From an uncultured Neglectibacter sp. (GTDB taxonomy: Bacteria; Bacillota; Clostridia; Oscillospirales; Acutalibacteraceae): a stretch of 64,000 nucleotides of DNA. This document shows, piece by piece, positions 24,123-33,511 of this stretch; within the stretch, counting starts at the first letter, position 1; every line of letters starts with the position of its first letter. The stretch lies in contig CAMNSA010000014.1 of assembly GCA_946554335.1 (NCBI GenBank), positions 1 through 64,000 of the forward strand, read 5' to 3'. The notes below the pieces were generated by a model, which made no database searches, was not told where the DNA came from, and was given only the letters and a program-made list of their open reading frames with translations. The translations under genes were made by a program, and so were the position numbers.

Positions 24123-24187
24123 AGTTGGGCAGCAATGCTGCCCAACTCGAGAAGAACCCGGAGACACAAATGTGTCTCCGGGTTCTT
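24123..24187 (-). terminator. Two hairpins downstream of RNase P RNA
   Basis: A 17-bp perfect stem with a two-base gap (24152-24187, AAGAACCCGGAGACACA) lies immediately after rnpB, and an 11-bp stem AGTTGGGCAGC follows at 24123-24147. The first is placed as the rnpB terminator, although the T run is poor. Confidence 0.6.
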
Positions 24188-24188
24188 T

Positions 24189-24531
24189 GTGACCAGGTCT
24201 ATAAGCCGAGTTCTGTCTTAGACAGTCATCTATCTTGGCCTGCCGTTGCCAACAGGCTCACGCCACCTCCACAGAACGCGCAGGGCTACGCTTTATGTTC
24301 CTCCACGGTGTTGCTCCGAATAGGGTTTACAGGGCCATGAGGTCTCCCTCATGCCGGTGAGCTCTTACCTCGCCTTTCCATCCTTACCGGGAAACCCGGC
24401 GGTATCTCTCTGTTGCACTATCCCTGGGGTCGCCCCCGGCGGCGGTTAGCCGTTATTCTTGCCCTGGGGAGCTCGGACTTTCCTCAGACACAGGCTTTCG
24501 CCAGGTGCCCGCAACTGCCCGGCCTGCTCAC
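24189..24531 (-). ncRNA. rnpB: RNase P RNA (bacterial type A)
   Basis: The catalytic RNA of RNase P, which trims tRNA 5' ends. Read on the minus strand it shows the signature GAGGAAAGTCCGAGCTCC (CR-I), the GATAGTGCAACAGAGAGATA segment, the GGTAAGAGCTCACC region and the 3' GACAGAACTCGGCTTATAG. The ends are set by the P1 pairing GTGAGCAGGCC with GACCTGGTCAC. Length about 343 nt fits type A. Confidence 0.95.
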
Positions 24532-24566
24532 ATGGCCCATATTGTAGCGGAAAGCTTGCCTGTTTG

Positions 24567-26027
24567 TCAATAAGTTTTCTCGGAAAGCATCCTGTTTTTC
24601 TCGTCCCAAAGGCGCTGAGACAGATCCACATAGTAGGTATGGGGGTTTTCAAAGCGGGTAACTTCCTCCCACAGGGTATCCACCTGGGCCATGCAGTAGG
24701 CCTTGATGGCGCCCAGGGCGCGAGGCGTGTAGCTGCATTTTCCATCCTCGAATAACTGAGTCATCAAAGGCACCGCCCGGAAATTTTCCACCGTCTTCCT
24801 CTTCCAGACATGCTCCGGGTCGAAAATAGTGTAGGGCTTATCGTCCTCGATCACCTCATCGTGAAGGGTGATCACATCGGCGATCGCCTTGTCAGTCTCC
24901 CGGTCAAACAGGCGCCAGACGCTTTTGAAGCCGGGGGTGGTGATCTTCGCCACATTTTCGCTGATCTTGATCTTCGGCGTCACAACGCCGTCCTCCTTCT
25001 CCACGGCCACCAGCTTGTAGACCCCGCCGAACACCGGCTCGGAGGAGGAGGTGATCAGCCTTTCGCCTACGCCGAAGCTGTCCACCTTGGCCCCCTGCGC
25101 CAGCATATCCCGGATGATGTATTCATCCAGGGAATTGGAGGCGCAGATCTTGCAGTCCTCAAAGCCCGCCTCGTCCAGCATCACTCTGGCCTTCCTGGAA
25201 AGATAGGTGATGTCGCCGCTGTCGATGCGGATCCCGGCAGGGCGGAAGCCCTGGGGCACCAGCACCTCGTTAAACACCTTAATGGCGTTGGGCACGCCGG
25301 ACTTCAGCACATTATAGGTATCCACCAGGAGCACGCAGTTGTTAGGGTACTCCTTGGCGTAGGCCTTGAAGGCCTCATATTCCGTATCAAACAGCTGCAC
25401 CCAGCTGTGGGCCATAGTGCCCAAAGCCGGCACGCCGAACAGCTGGTCGCTGATGGTACAGGCAGTGCCTGCGCAGCCGCCGATATAGGCGGCCCTGGCG
25501 CCGTACATGGCCCCGTCAAAGCCCTGAGCCCTACGGGAACCGAATTCCATCACCGCTCTGCCCTGGGCGGCGCGGACGATACGGTTGGTCTTGGTGGCGA
25601 TCAGGCTTTGATGATTGATGCACAAAAGCACCATCGTCTCCACAAACTGGGCCTGAATGGCCGGGCCTCTCACCGTGACGACGGGCTCGCCGGGAAAAAT
25701 GGGAGTACCCTCCGGAATAGCCCACACATCGCAGGAAAAGCAGAAGTTCTGAAGATATTCCAGAAACTCTTTGGAAAAGATATTTTTGGAGGCAAGATAG
25801 TCGATATCCTCTTTTGTGAAACGCAGGTTGGAAAGGTAATCTACCAGCTGCTCCACTCCCGCCATAATGGCAAAGCCGCCGTTGTCCGGCACCTTGCGGA
25901 AAAACATATCGAAATAGCAGGTGGTATTCCCATAGCCGTTTTGCAGGTAGCCGTTGGCCATGGTAAGCTCATAGAAATCCGTCAGCATGGTGAGATTCAT
26001 CCCGCCGTTATTCTTCAACTCATTCAT
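24567..26027 (-). CDS. pncB: Nicotinate phosphoribosyltransferase
   Basis: 486 residues. The N-terminus (LTMLTDFYELTMANGY) and FGSRRAQGFDGAMYGARAAYIGG near residue 160 are characteristic, as is VDTYNVLKSGVPNAIKV. It makes nicotinate mononucleotide from nicotinate, PRPP and ATP in NAD salvage. ATG 26027 follows AGAAGG closely; the frame extends to 26093 without a ribosome site. Starts 36 bp from rnpB at its 3' end, same strand. Confidence 0.94.
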   Translation of the reverse strand: MNELKNNGGMNLTMLTDFYELTMANGYLQNGYGNTTCYFDMFFRKVPDNGGFAIMAGVEQLVDYLSNLRFTKEDIDYLASKNIFSKEFLEYLQNFCFSCDVWAIPEGTPIFPGEPVVTVRGPAIQAQFVETMVLLCINHQSLIATKTNRIVRAAQGRAVMEFGSRRAQGFDGAMYGARAAYIGGCAGTACTISDQLFGVPALGTMAHSWVQLFDTEYEAFKAYAKEYPNNCVLLVDTYNVLKSGVPNAIKVFNEVLVPQGFRPAGIRIDSGDITYLSRKARVMLDEAGFEDCKICASNSLDEYIIRDMLAQGAKVDSFGVGERLITSSSEPVFGGVYKLVAVEKEDGVVTPKIKISENVAKITTPGFKSVWRLFDRETDKAIADVITLHDEVIEDDKPYTIFDPEHVWKRKTVENFRAVPLMTQLFEDGKCSYTPRALGAIKAYCMAQVDTLWEEVTRFENPHTYYVDLSQRLWDEKNRMLSEKTY

Positions 26028-26229
26028 CTTCCTTCTATAATTGATCCCTTTTAAAAATGTTTGTCTTTCATCCGGGAAAGAAAACCAGAACACGATTTTC
26101 CCGCTTGCTATTATAGCAAATTTTCAGAAAAAGTACAGGGAGAATTCCGGATTTTTTCGTCTTTCCTATCTGTTCCTCTCCTCCTGTCCGGGATTTTCCA
26201 AATCTTCCTTGAAAACTCTCGAAAAAGTG

Positions 26230-26258
26230 TTGATTTTTTAGACAAATTACTGTAGAAT
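26230..26258 (+). promoter_or_regulatory. Promoter of the small XRE regulator gene
   Basis: TTGATT, 17-bp spacer, TAGAAT. A small TTACAAG/CTTGTAA hairpin (26287-26303) lies in the leader. The rest of 26028-26329 shows no gene. Confidence 0.6.
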
Positions 26259-26329
26259 AAAAGCAATTATACGGGGCGTCGTTTTTTTACAAGCTTCTTG
26301 TAAAAGGCGGTCCCCTCACAGGAAGAGAG

Positions 26330-26590
26330 TTGGACACCTTGCGACTTCGCAATCAACCTCTGGGAGACAAAAACCTGGTTGGCGCCCGTGTGGAAGCCGC
26401 CCGAAAGGACCTGGGAATGAAGCAGAAAGAGCTTTTGGCCCAACTGCAGGTGCGTGGCGTGGATCTGAACGCCTCCGGCCTTTCCAAGCTGGAAGGGCAG
26501 ATTCGTTCTGTCACCGATTCTGAGCTTTTGGCGCTTTCGGAAATTCTGGGCGTCTCTCTCAACTGGCTTCTGACCGGTGAGAACAAGTAA
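26330..26590 (+). CDS. Small XRE-family helix-turn-helix protein
   Basis: 86 residues, essentially one HTH_XRE domain: VGARVEAARKDLGMKQKELLAQL (about 17-39), DNA-recognition helix LNASGLSKLEGQ (about 46-57) and the closing LSEILGVSLNWLLTGE. No ligand or catalytic domain is attached. The start is TTG 26330 after AGGAAGAG. Stand-alone XRE proteins of this size are common transcriptional regulators; the target is unknown. Confidence 0.82.
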   Translation: MDTLRLRNQPLGDKNLVGARVEAARKDLGMKQKELLAQLQVRGVDLNASGLSKLEGQIRSVTDSELLALSEILGVSLNWLLTGENK

Positions 26591-26889
26591 TACGCGGCCA
26601 AAGAGCGCGCTTTTGAAAACGCGAGCAGGCGCCGTTGTCTTTTTGCGGGCATTTTTTCCCGCTTTTTCTTCCGAACCCGCCGGCGGGCCCCCTTTCTGCC
26701 CGCTTTTCCCGTAAGTTCCGCCTGCTGATCGCTTTTTATCCTCTGCCTTTTTCGGCAGGGGATTTTTTTGTCCGCGCCCAGTTTTCTCTTTCGGAAGGGT
26801 ATCCTCCTCTCTTTTGGGAAATACTAGCTCAAAAGAAGGGTCATGCGGGACTCTCCGCTCTTCTATGCTATTCTTGTTCGGAGGAAGCT

Positions 26890-27999
26890 ATGTTTCAAAA
26901 CCCTCACCTCAAACGCCTCTTCCCCATTTTCCTCTTTTTTCTTCTCTATTCCCTGCTCTTCTTTCTCTGGGTGAAAACCTTCTTTTATACCCTTCCCTTC
27001 CTTTTGGGGCTTTTGGCCGCGATCCTCACGCAGCCCCTTCTTTCCTTTCTGGAAAATAAACTGCACTTCTCCCACAGCGCAGCTGCGATCTTCTCCATTG
27101 TCTGCGTGCTTTCCGCGCTGCTCTTTCTTCTCTTTTTTCTGGGTTCCTTTACGGTAAGGGAGATCGCGGCGTTTCTCACCAAGGCGTCCTCCGGGGGATT
27201 TCCGGAGCTTTCTCCCTGGGTCCTCACCCTGATCGACGAGGGGAAAAATTTCTTTGAACGGCTGGACCTTTCCTTCCTCGCGGAAAATCGGGAACAGCTG
27301 TTGGAGCTGATCGGGGCCGGAAAGGAGCTGATCCTCTCTCTGTTGGGGGCCGTCCTCTCCTTTGCCATGTCCGTCCCCACAGTTTTGACCCTTTGTATCG
27401 TCACCTCCGTCTCCGCTTTCTTTTTCGCCCGGGATCTTGAAAAGCTGAAAAGTTTTTTTGGCAGCCTTTTGGGAAAAAGAGCCTGCCGTTACCTGAAAAA
27501 AGTGGTCAGCCGCAGCGGAAAAAACGGCAGAAAAGCTCTTTTTTCCTACCTTTTTCTCTATTTTATCACCTTCTGCGAGGCCTATATCGTCCTCTTTCTG
27601 CTGGGGATCTCCTACCCTCTTCTTTTAAGCTTTCTCACCATGCTTGCGGATCTTCTGCCGGTGTTCGGCCCCGCCGCAGTGTTTGTGCCCCTCATTTTCT
27701 GGCAGCTGCTCACCGGTCGGTACGCCAGGGCCGCCGCTTTGCTCATCGGGCTTTTTCTCATCTCCTCCATTCGTCAGGTCACAGAGCCGAAGCTCATTGC
27801 CGCCTCTGTGAAAATCCACCCTTTGGGGATGCTCTCCGCCGTCTATTTTTCCCTTCTCAGCGGCAGCGTGTGGATGCTCTTTTACGGGATGGGCCTGTTT
27901 CTCTCCTATTCTGCCCTGAAAGACGCAGGAGCTCTTCCCTCCTTTTTTCCAAAAAAGGAAAAAGCCTCCTCTCCCCGGGACGCTTTCGAAAAGAGATAG
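26890..27999 (+). CDS. AI-2E family membrane transporter
   Basis: 369 residues, about eight membrane helices, with the AI-2E/PerM family pattern: paired N-terminal helices, a soluble segment (about 90-160) and the conserved late LADLLPVFGPAAVFVPLIF and RQVTEPKLIAASVKIHPLG. Members export autoinducer-2 or act as Na+/H+ antiporters; the role here is open. GGAGGAAG precedes ATG 26890; the frame runs back to 26635 but without a ribosome site. Related clostridial members include the sporulation protein YtvI, a possible identity. Confidence 0.85.
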   Translation: MFQNPHLKRLFPIFLFFLLYSLLFFLWVKTFFYTLPFLLGLLAAILTQPLLSFLENKLHFSHSAAAIFSIVCVLSALLFLLFFLGSFTVREIAAFLTKASSGGFPELSPWVLTLIDEGKNFFERLDLSFLAENREQLLELIGAGKELILSLLGAVLSFAMSVPTVLTLCIVTSVSAFFFARDLEKLKSFFGSLLGKRACRYLKKVVSRSGKNGRKALFSYLFLYFITFCEAYIVLFLLGISYPLLLSFLTMLADLLPVFGPAAVFVPLIFWQLLTGRYARAAALLIGLFLISSIRQVTEPKLIAASVKIHPLGMLSAVYFSLLSGSVWMLFYGMGLFLSYSALKDAGALPSFFPKKEKASSPRDAFEKR

Positions 28000-28028
28000 A
28001 GGCCTTATCAGACAAAACAGTTAAGAAC

Positions 28029-29333
28029 TTAAAGGGTTTCCCGAGAGGAAACGCCCCGGTCAGACAGGAGCTTTTCACAGGCCGCCATACGCACGCAGAC
28101 ACACAAGAGAACCATGGCCTCCCGCAGCTCTTCGATGGGCGGAAAGCTGGGCGCGATGCGGATATTGCTGTCATTAGGGTCGAGACCATAGGGGTAAGTC
28201 GCCCCCGCGTCCGTCAGGATCACGCCCGCCTGTTTGCAAAGGCTCACCACCCGCTTCGCACAGCCGTTCATCACATCCAGATTCACAAAATAGCCGCCGT
28301 TGGGATCGCTCCACCTGGCGATGCCCAGCTCTTCGAGGCTCTCCCTCAGCGTGGAAACCACCAGGCGGAATTTGGGCTCTAAAATCTCCCGGTGGCCCTG
28401 CATCAGCTCGTGGACTCCCTCAATGTCATGCAGGAAGAGGATATGCCGAAGCTGATTGAGCTTATCCGGGCCGATGGTCTGCACATTAAAGCGTTTGTGA
28501 AGCCCTTCGATATTTCCCTTGCTGGCCGCCAGAGCGGCAACGCCCGCTCCGGGGAAGGAGATTTTAGAGGTGGAGGCGAAAAACAGAGGAAGGTCCTCCG
28601 TTCCGTTTTTCAGGCACTCCTCATAGAGATTCAGAAGGGTTTCCGGCGTATCGGTCAGGTCGTGGACGCTGTAGGCGTTGTCCCAAAAGATCCGGAAATC
28701 CTTCGCGGCGGGCTTCAAAGAGGCGAAACGCCGCACCGTCTCGTCGGAATAGGTTACGCCGGTGGGATTGGAATATTTCGGCACACACCAGCAGCCCTTG
28801 ACGCTTTCATCCTCCTTGACCAGCCGTTCGATCAGGTCCATGTCCGGCCCGGTTTTCAGCATGGGGACAGGGATCATCTCGAACCCGAAGTATTCCGTAA
28901 TGGCAAAGTGCCGGTCATAGCCGGGAGACGGGCACAGGAATTTCAGGCGCTTTTGCCGGCTCCAGGGCTCGCAGCCGCCGAAGCCATGAGTAAAGCCCTG
29001 AGAAACACAGTCGAACATCATCTGCAGGCTGGAGTTATTTCCCAGAATGATCTGGTCTGCGGGCACACCCATCATGTGGCTGAAGATCTCCCGCATTTCC
29101 GGAAGGCCGTTCCAAACCCCGTAATTCCGGCAATCATCTCCGTTGGAGTTGGCAAATTCACTTCTGGCATGGAGGGCTTCCAGCACGCCCAGCGCCAGAT
29201 CCAGCTGCTTCGCGCAGGGCTTTCCCCTGGCCATATTGAGGGTGAGCCCCCGCTGTTCAAAGGCCTCATACTGCTCCTTTGCCTCTTCGTACAGGGCACG
29301 GATCTCCTCCGTTTTCATGGCCGCTAACTTCAT
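28029..29333 (-). CDS. Aspartate aminotransferase, class I/II fold (Asp_aminotransf family)
   Basis: 434 residues. Begins with the family's RGLTLNMARGKPCAKQLDLA; the PLP lysine is in ASTSKISFPGAG (about 254), with substrate-site WDNAYSVHDL near 218 and NPTGVTYSDET near 190. This matches the less common aspartate aminotransferase subfamily longer than AspC. It would interconvert aspartate and oxaloacetate. GGGAG precedes ATG 29333. Monocistronic. The end lies close to the opposite-strand permease gene. Confidence 0.87.
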   Translation of the reverse strand: MKLAAMKTEEIRALYEEAKEQYEAFEQRGLTLNMARGKPCAKQLDLALGVLEALHARSEFANSNGDDCRNYGVWNGLPEMREIFSHMMGVPADQIILGNNSSLQMMFDCVSQGFTHGFGGCEPWSRQKRLKFLCPSPGYDRHFAITEYFGFEMIPVPMLKTGPDMDLIERLVKEDESVKGCWCVPKYSNPTGVTYSDETVRRFASLKPAAKDFRIFWDNAYSVHDLTDTPETLLNLYEECLKNGTEDLPLFFASTSKISFPGAGVAALAASKGNIEGLHKRFNVQTIGPDKLNQLRHILFLHDIEGVHELMQGHREILEPKFRLVVSTLRESLEELGIARWSDPNGGYFVNLDVMNGCAKRVVSLCKQAGVILTDAGATYPYGLDPNDSNIRIAPSFPPIEELREAMVLLCVCVRMAACEKLLSDRGVSSRETL

Positions 29334-29564
29334 TCAAACATCTCCCAAACAAGTTTTGCATGATTGCCTTGAGACTTGATTCATTTTAAATGCTCAAACC
29401 TTCACTATTTTAATATATGCAGTCAGAAAATGCAAGACGATTTTTCTATTCCTGCATTTTTTCTGTTTTATACGATTCCTTCTTCCTCCACCCTGCTTTT
29501 CTGTACAATCTTCATGATATGGGAGAGGAGCCAAGAAAATTCCTCTTTTCCGATGAAAATAGAA

Positions 29565-29593
29565 TTGTGATTTCCGCCTGTTTATGCTACAAT
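29565..29593 (+). promoter_or_regulatory. Promoter of the PurF-like gene
   Basis: TTGTGA, 17-bp spacer, TACAAT, 44 bp before the ATG. The AT-rich remainder of 29334-29564 has no gene. Confidence 0.65.
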
Positions 29594-29636
29594 ATCGTTC
29601 GGAAATCGAATTTTAGAACAGCGTCAGGAGGAGCCT

Positions 29637-31043
29637 ATGGGCGGTTTTTTTGGAGTAGCGTCAAAAAGCGACTGTATTTTTGATCTGTTTTTCGGTACGG
29701 ATTACCACTCTCACTTGGGAACCAGGAGAGCGGGAATGGCGGTGTATGACCGGGAAAGGGGCTTTGACCGGGCCATTCACAATATTGAGAACTCCCCCTT
29801 TCGCACCAAGTTTGACAAGGATATCACAGAGATGCATGGGAACCTGGGCATCGGCTCCATCAGCGACTTTGAGCCCCAGCCCCTGATCGTGCGCTCTCAT
29901 CACGGCACCTACGCCATCGTCACCGTAGGGAAGATCAACAATACAGACGAAATCGTAAAGCAGCTTTTCGCCTCGGGCCATTCTCATTTTCTGGAAATGA
30001 GCGGCGGAGACATTAACGCCACCGAGCTGACAGCGGCGGTGATCAACCAGAAGGACAACCTCATTGAGGGGATCCGCTATGCCCAGGAGACCATCGACGG
30101 CTCCATGACCATGCTGCTTCTCACCCCAAAAGGGATCTACTGCGCAAGGGATAAGCTTGGTCGCACTCCGGTGTCCATTGCCGAAAAGGAGGGAGCCTTC
30201 TGTGTCTCCTTTGAAAGCTTCGCCTACCTGAACCTGGGCTATGCTCCTGTACGGGAGCTGGGTCCCGGCGAGATCGCCATCGTGACCCCGGAAGGGCCGA
30301 AAACTTTAAGCTCGCCGGGAAAAGAGATGAAGATCTGCACCTTCCTGTGGGTGTATTACGGCTACCCATCCTCTTCCTATGAAGGCGTAGGGGTGGAAGA
30401 GATGCGTTACCGCTGCGGCGCTATGCTGGCAAAGCGGGACACTGCCCGCCCGGATACTGCGGCGGGCGTTCCCGATTCCGGCGTGGCTCACGCCATCGGC
30501 TATGCAAATGAGTCCGGTATCCCCTTTTCTCGCCCCTTGATCAAGTATACGCCCACCTGGCCCCGCTCCTTTATGCCCACCATCCAGAGCCAACGGAATC
30601 TCATCGCCAAGATGAAGCTGATTCCTGTCAAGGAGCTGATCCATGACAAGAGCCTGCTTTTGATCGACGACTCTATCGTCCGGGGCACCCAGATGCGGGA
30701 AACCACGGAATATCTGTATCAAAACGGCGCCAAAGAGGTGCATGTGCGCCCCGCCTGCCCGCCCTTGCTTTTCGGCTGCAAATACCTGAATTTCTCCCGC
30801 TCCACCTCCCTGATGGACTTGATCACCAGGCGGGTGATCAAGGAGATGGAGGGCACCATTGAGCCGGAGAATCTGGAAAAATACGCGGATCCGGAAGCTC
30901 AGGAATATCAGGATATGGTGGACGCCATCTGCAAAAAGCTGGATTTCACCAGCCTTCGCTATCACCGGCTGGACGACCTGATGGAATCCGTCGGGATCGA
31001 TCGGTGCAAGCTGTGTACTTACTGTTGGGATGGGAAGGAATAA
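29637..31043 (+). CDS. PurF-like amidophosphoribosyltransferase lacking the N-terminal nucleophile
   Basis: 468 residues: class II glutaminase-type N domain (1-230) and phosphoribosyltransferase C domain with an intact PRPP loop LLLIDDSIVRGTQ (about 340-352) and GVPDSG (277). In PurF the second residue is the Cys nucleophile (MCG..); here it is Gly (MGGFFG), read clearly in the DNA after AGGAGG. Cys234, Cys374, Cys460 and Cys463 lie where iron-sulfur ligands occur in Bacillus-type PurF. So the PRPP half looks alive and the glutamine half dead. It may use free ammonia or do another job. Confidence 0.85.
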   Translation: MGGFFGVASKSDCIFDLFFGTDYHSHLGTRRAGMAVYDRERGFDRAIHNIENSPFRTKFDKDITEMHGNLGIGSISDFEPQPLIVRSHHGTYAIVTVGKINNTDEIVKQLFASGHSHFLEMSGGDINATELTAAVINQKDNLIEGIRYAQETIDGSMTMLLLTPKGIYCARDKLGRTPVSIAEKEGAFCVSFESFAYLNLGYAPVRELGPGEIAIVTPEGPKTLSSPGKEMKICTFLWVYYGYPSSSYEGVGVEEMRYRCGAMLAKRDTARPDTAAGVPDSGVAHAIGYANESGIPFSRPLIKYTPTWPRSFMPTIQSQRNLIAKMKLIPVKELIHDKSLLLIDDSIVRGTQMRETTEYLYQNGAKEVHVRPACPPLLFGCKYLNFSRSTSLMDLITRRVIKEMEGTIEPENLEKYADPEAQEYQDMVDAICKKLDFTSLRYHRLDDLMESVGIDRCKLCTYCWDGKE

Positions 31044-31070
31044 AGTGTTTTCTTCCGTTTTTTAATTGGG

Positions 31071-31108
31071 AAAGCCGCCCCTTGAGAAACACGGGGCGGC
31101 TTTCCTGT
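31071..31108 (+). terminator. Terminator after the PurF-like gene
   Basis: 11-bp stem AAAGCCGCCCC/GGGGCGGCTTT with an 11-base loop, followed by CCTGTCCTTT. Starts 28 bp past the stop. Confidence 0.75.
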
Positions 31109-31138
31109 CCTTTAGATTCCGGATACCGGATATTTAGA

Positions 31139-31285
31139 TACGGCTCCCCTTGTCCTTCTCCTACTTGCCTCTCCCTTTGGAAGAGGCGGCGCGGCTTGGC
31201 TGCGACGGAGAGGGCGGGATTTTACTTGTTAGCTGTTAGTCGTTAGAAAGGGCCTTTTCTAAATACTAAATACTAAGTACCAGCC
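31139..31285. repeat. Degenerate CTCTCCC palindrome with AGTTAGTCGTTAG/CTAAATACTAAG tail
   Basis: CTTGCCTCTCCCTTTGGAAGAGG and GGCTTGGC.. lie next to TTAGCTGTTAGTCGTTAGAAAGG and AAATACTAAATACTAAGTACC. The parts match the elements at 10969-11296 and 50731-50862 in order and kind. It ends at the stop codon of the P-type ATPase gene. Confidence 0.5.
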
Positions 31286-31286
31286 T

Positions 31287-33146
31287 CTATCTCCCCTTCA
31301 ATGCCCGCATGGCGTTTAAAATAGCGATCACGGAAACGCCCACATCCGCAAACACCGCCGCCCACATATTGGCAAGGCCAAAGGCGCTGAGCAGAAGCAC
31401 CAGCACCTTCACCCCCAGGGCGAAGATGATGTTCTCCCGGACAATGCGAAGCGTCTTGCGGGAGATTCGCATGGCCGTCGAGAGTTTGGAGGGCTTGTCG
31501 TCCATCAGCACGATATCGGCCGCCTCAATAGCCGCGTCTGAACCCAGGGCGCCCATTGCGATGCCGATGTCCGCCCGGGAAAGTACGGGAGCGTCGTTGA
31601 TGCCGTCTCCCACAAAGGCAAGCTTCCCCTTGGGAGAGCATTCGCCCAAAAGCCTTTCCACCTCACGGACCTTGTCCGCGGGCAAAAGCTCTGTAAACAC
31701 CTCGCGGATTCCAAGCTCCTCTGCCACCGCTTCCCCCGCCTTTTCGGCATCGCCTGTCAGCATGACGACGCGCTTGACGCCCGCCGCCTTCAGCAAGGCC
31801 ACCGTCTCTTTGGCATCCGGCTTCTTTTCATCGGAAATGAGGATCGCCCCCGCGTATGCTCTGTCCACTGCCACATAGACGATGGTCCCCGGCTCTTCCC
31901 GCTTTTCAAAATCCACGCCTGCCTCTTCCATCAGCTTATCGTTTCCGGCCCAGACGATTTTCCCGTCTACCAGTGCCTTGACGCCACGGCCGGAAAGCTC
32001 CTGAACATCCGCAACCCGTCCCGGCTCCAGAGAGTTTTTACAGGCCTCCCGCAGGGAACGGGAAATGGGATGCTCGGAGTAGCTTTCCGCCAGAGCGGCC
32101 AGCTCCAAAACCGCCTCTTCCGAGAAGGGGGACTCCGGGTACACAGCGGTCACCTTGAACACGCCCCTGGTGAGAGTCCCGGTTTTATCAAACACCACCG
32201 TTTCCGTGTGGGCTAAAGCTTCCAGATAGTTCCCGCCCTTGATAAGGATCCCCTCCCGGGAGGCTCCGCCGATCCCGCCAAAGAAGCTCAAGGGCACGGA
32301 GATTACCAAAGCGCAGGGACAGGACACCACCAGGAAGATCAGAGCCCGGCTGATCCAGCTTGCCCAATTTCCCAGGAAGATCGGGAGAATCAGCCCCAGC
32401 GCCGCGGCGGAAAGCACCACGGCGGGGGTGTAATAACGGGCGAATTTGGTGATAAAATTCTCCGTTTTTGCCTTTTTGCTGCCGGCATTTTCCACCAGAT
32501 CCAGGATCCTTGAAACAGTGGACTCGCCGAATTCCTTTTTTACCTCTACCCGCAAAAGGCCGCTTTGATTGACGCATCCGCTGATCACATCGTCTCCCGG
32601 CCCCACCTCTCTGGGCAGAGCTTCTCCCGTGAGGGCCGAGGTGTCCAGCGAGGACGCGCCCTCCAGCACCATGCCGTCCAGGGGGATCTTCTCCCCTGCC
32701 TTGACGACGATCACATCGCCCACATGCAGAGACTGAGGGTCGACCCTGCGCAAAGCTCCGTTTTCCTCAATATTGGCATAATCCGGCCGGATATCCATCA
32801 AAGAGGAGATAGACCTTCTGGATTTGCCCACCGCGTATCCCTGGAACAGCTCTCCAACCTGATAAAAAAGCATGACGAACACGGCTTCCGGGTACTCCCC
32901 TTCCCCGAAAAAGCCGGTGCAGAAAGCGCCTATGGTGGCAAGGGCCATGAGAAAGTTTTCGTCAAAGACCCGCCCGTGAAGGATATTCCTCACCGCGCGC
33001 CACAGCACATCCCAGCCGATCACAAAATAGGCGGGCAAAAAGGAGAGAAATCTCCAAAGCCCTTCCAAAGGGAGCAGCACCGCCGTGATAAGCAGCAGGG
33101 CGCTCGCTCCGATACGCATCAGCGTCCGTTTCTGTTTGCGTGTCAT
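31287..33146 (-). CDS. Heavy-metal P-type ATPase (Zn/Cd/Pb exporter type)
   Basis: 619 residues. P1B features: membrane CPC motif (Cys276-Pro-Cys278), phosphorylation loop DKTGTLT (Asp320), actuator TGE (LTGEALPRE, about 173), SEHP histidine motif, and hinge GDGINDAP near 505. The CPC plus CadC-type sensor suggests Zn2+/Cd2+/Pb2+ export. There is no N-terminal metal-binding domain; the separate HMA protein encoded 23 bp upstream probably supplies it. ATG 33146 follows GGGAGGG. Confidence 0.93.
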   Translation of the reverse strand: MTRKQKRTLMRIGASALLLITAVLLPLEGLWRFLSFLPAYFVIGWDVLWRAVRNILHGRVFDENFLMALATIGAFCTGFFGEGEYPEAVFVMLFYQVGELFQGYAVGKSRRSISSLMDIRPDYANIEENGALRRVDPQSLHVGDVIVVKAGEKIPLDGMVLEGASSLDTSALTGEALPREVGPGDDVISGCVNQSGLLRVEVKKEFGESTVSRILDLVENAGSKKAKTENFITKFARYYTPAVVLSAAALGLILPIFLGNWASWISRALIFLVVSCPCALVISVPLSFFGGIGGASREGILIKGGNYLEALAHTETVVFDKTGTLTRGVFKVTAVYPESPFSEEAVLELAALAESYSEHPISRSLREACKNSLEPGRVADVQELSGRGVKALVDGKIVWAGNDKLMEEAGVDFEKREEPGTIVYVAVDRAYAGAILISDEKKPDAKETVALLKAAGVKRVVMLTGDAEKAGEAVAEELGIREVFTELLPADKVREVERLLGECSPKGKLAFVGDGINDAPVLSRADIGIAMGALGSDAAIEAADIVLMDDKPSKLSTAMRISRKTLRIVRENIIFALGVKVLVLLLSAFGLANMWAAVFADVGVSVIAILNAMRALKGR

Positions 33147-33169
33147 AGTCTTTCCCTCCCCGAAACAGT

Positions 33170-33388
33170 TCAGCGTAGGATCACACAGTCCGGCTCTACC
33201 CTTTTGCATACCTTTACGATCTGCTTCATGATCTCCTCAAAGCGCTCCTCCTCGGCGTCAACCGTCAGCTTCTGGGTGAAAAAGCTCACCGTCGCGTCGT
33301 TGACCCCCGGGATCTTCCGGATGGCCGTCTCCATTTTCGCCGCGCAGTTTGCGCAGTCCAGGTTCTCCAAGGCGTAGGTCTTTATCAT
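33170..33388 (-). CDS. Heavy-metal-associated (HMA) domain metallochaperone
   Basis: 72 residues, one ferredoxin-like HMA domain with metal site LDCANC (Cys12, Cys15). Likely hands metal to the adjacent ATPase or replaces its missing N-terminal domain. ATG 33388 follows GGAAGGATC. In most relatives this domain is fused to the ATPase, so the split is notable. Second gene of the three-gene metal operon. Confidence 0.88.
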   Translation of the reverse strand: MIKTYALENLDCANCAAKMETAIRKIPGVNDATVSFFTQKLTVDAEEERFEEIMKQIVKVCKRVEPDCVILR

Positions 33389-33511
33389 GATGATCCTTCC
33401 CTTCCGGTTATTCATTGATTTTTCTTTTTGATCCCGTCCGAAAGCATTCCCTTCGGGCAGGAACCAGCGTTCCGTCACAGATCACTGAACAGCAAATGAA
33501 TCCGTGATCCA

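Noticed and set aside
24810-26054. 414-codon plus-strand frame opposite pncB
   Set aside because: Antisense shadow rich in His and Gly; pncB is complete on the other strand.
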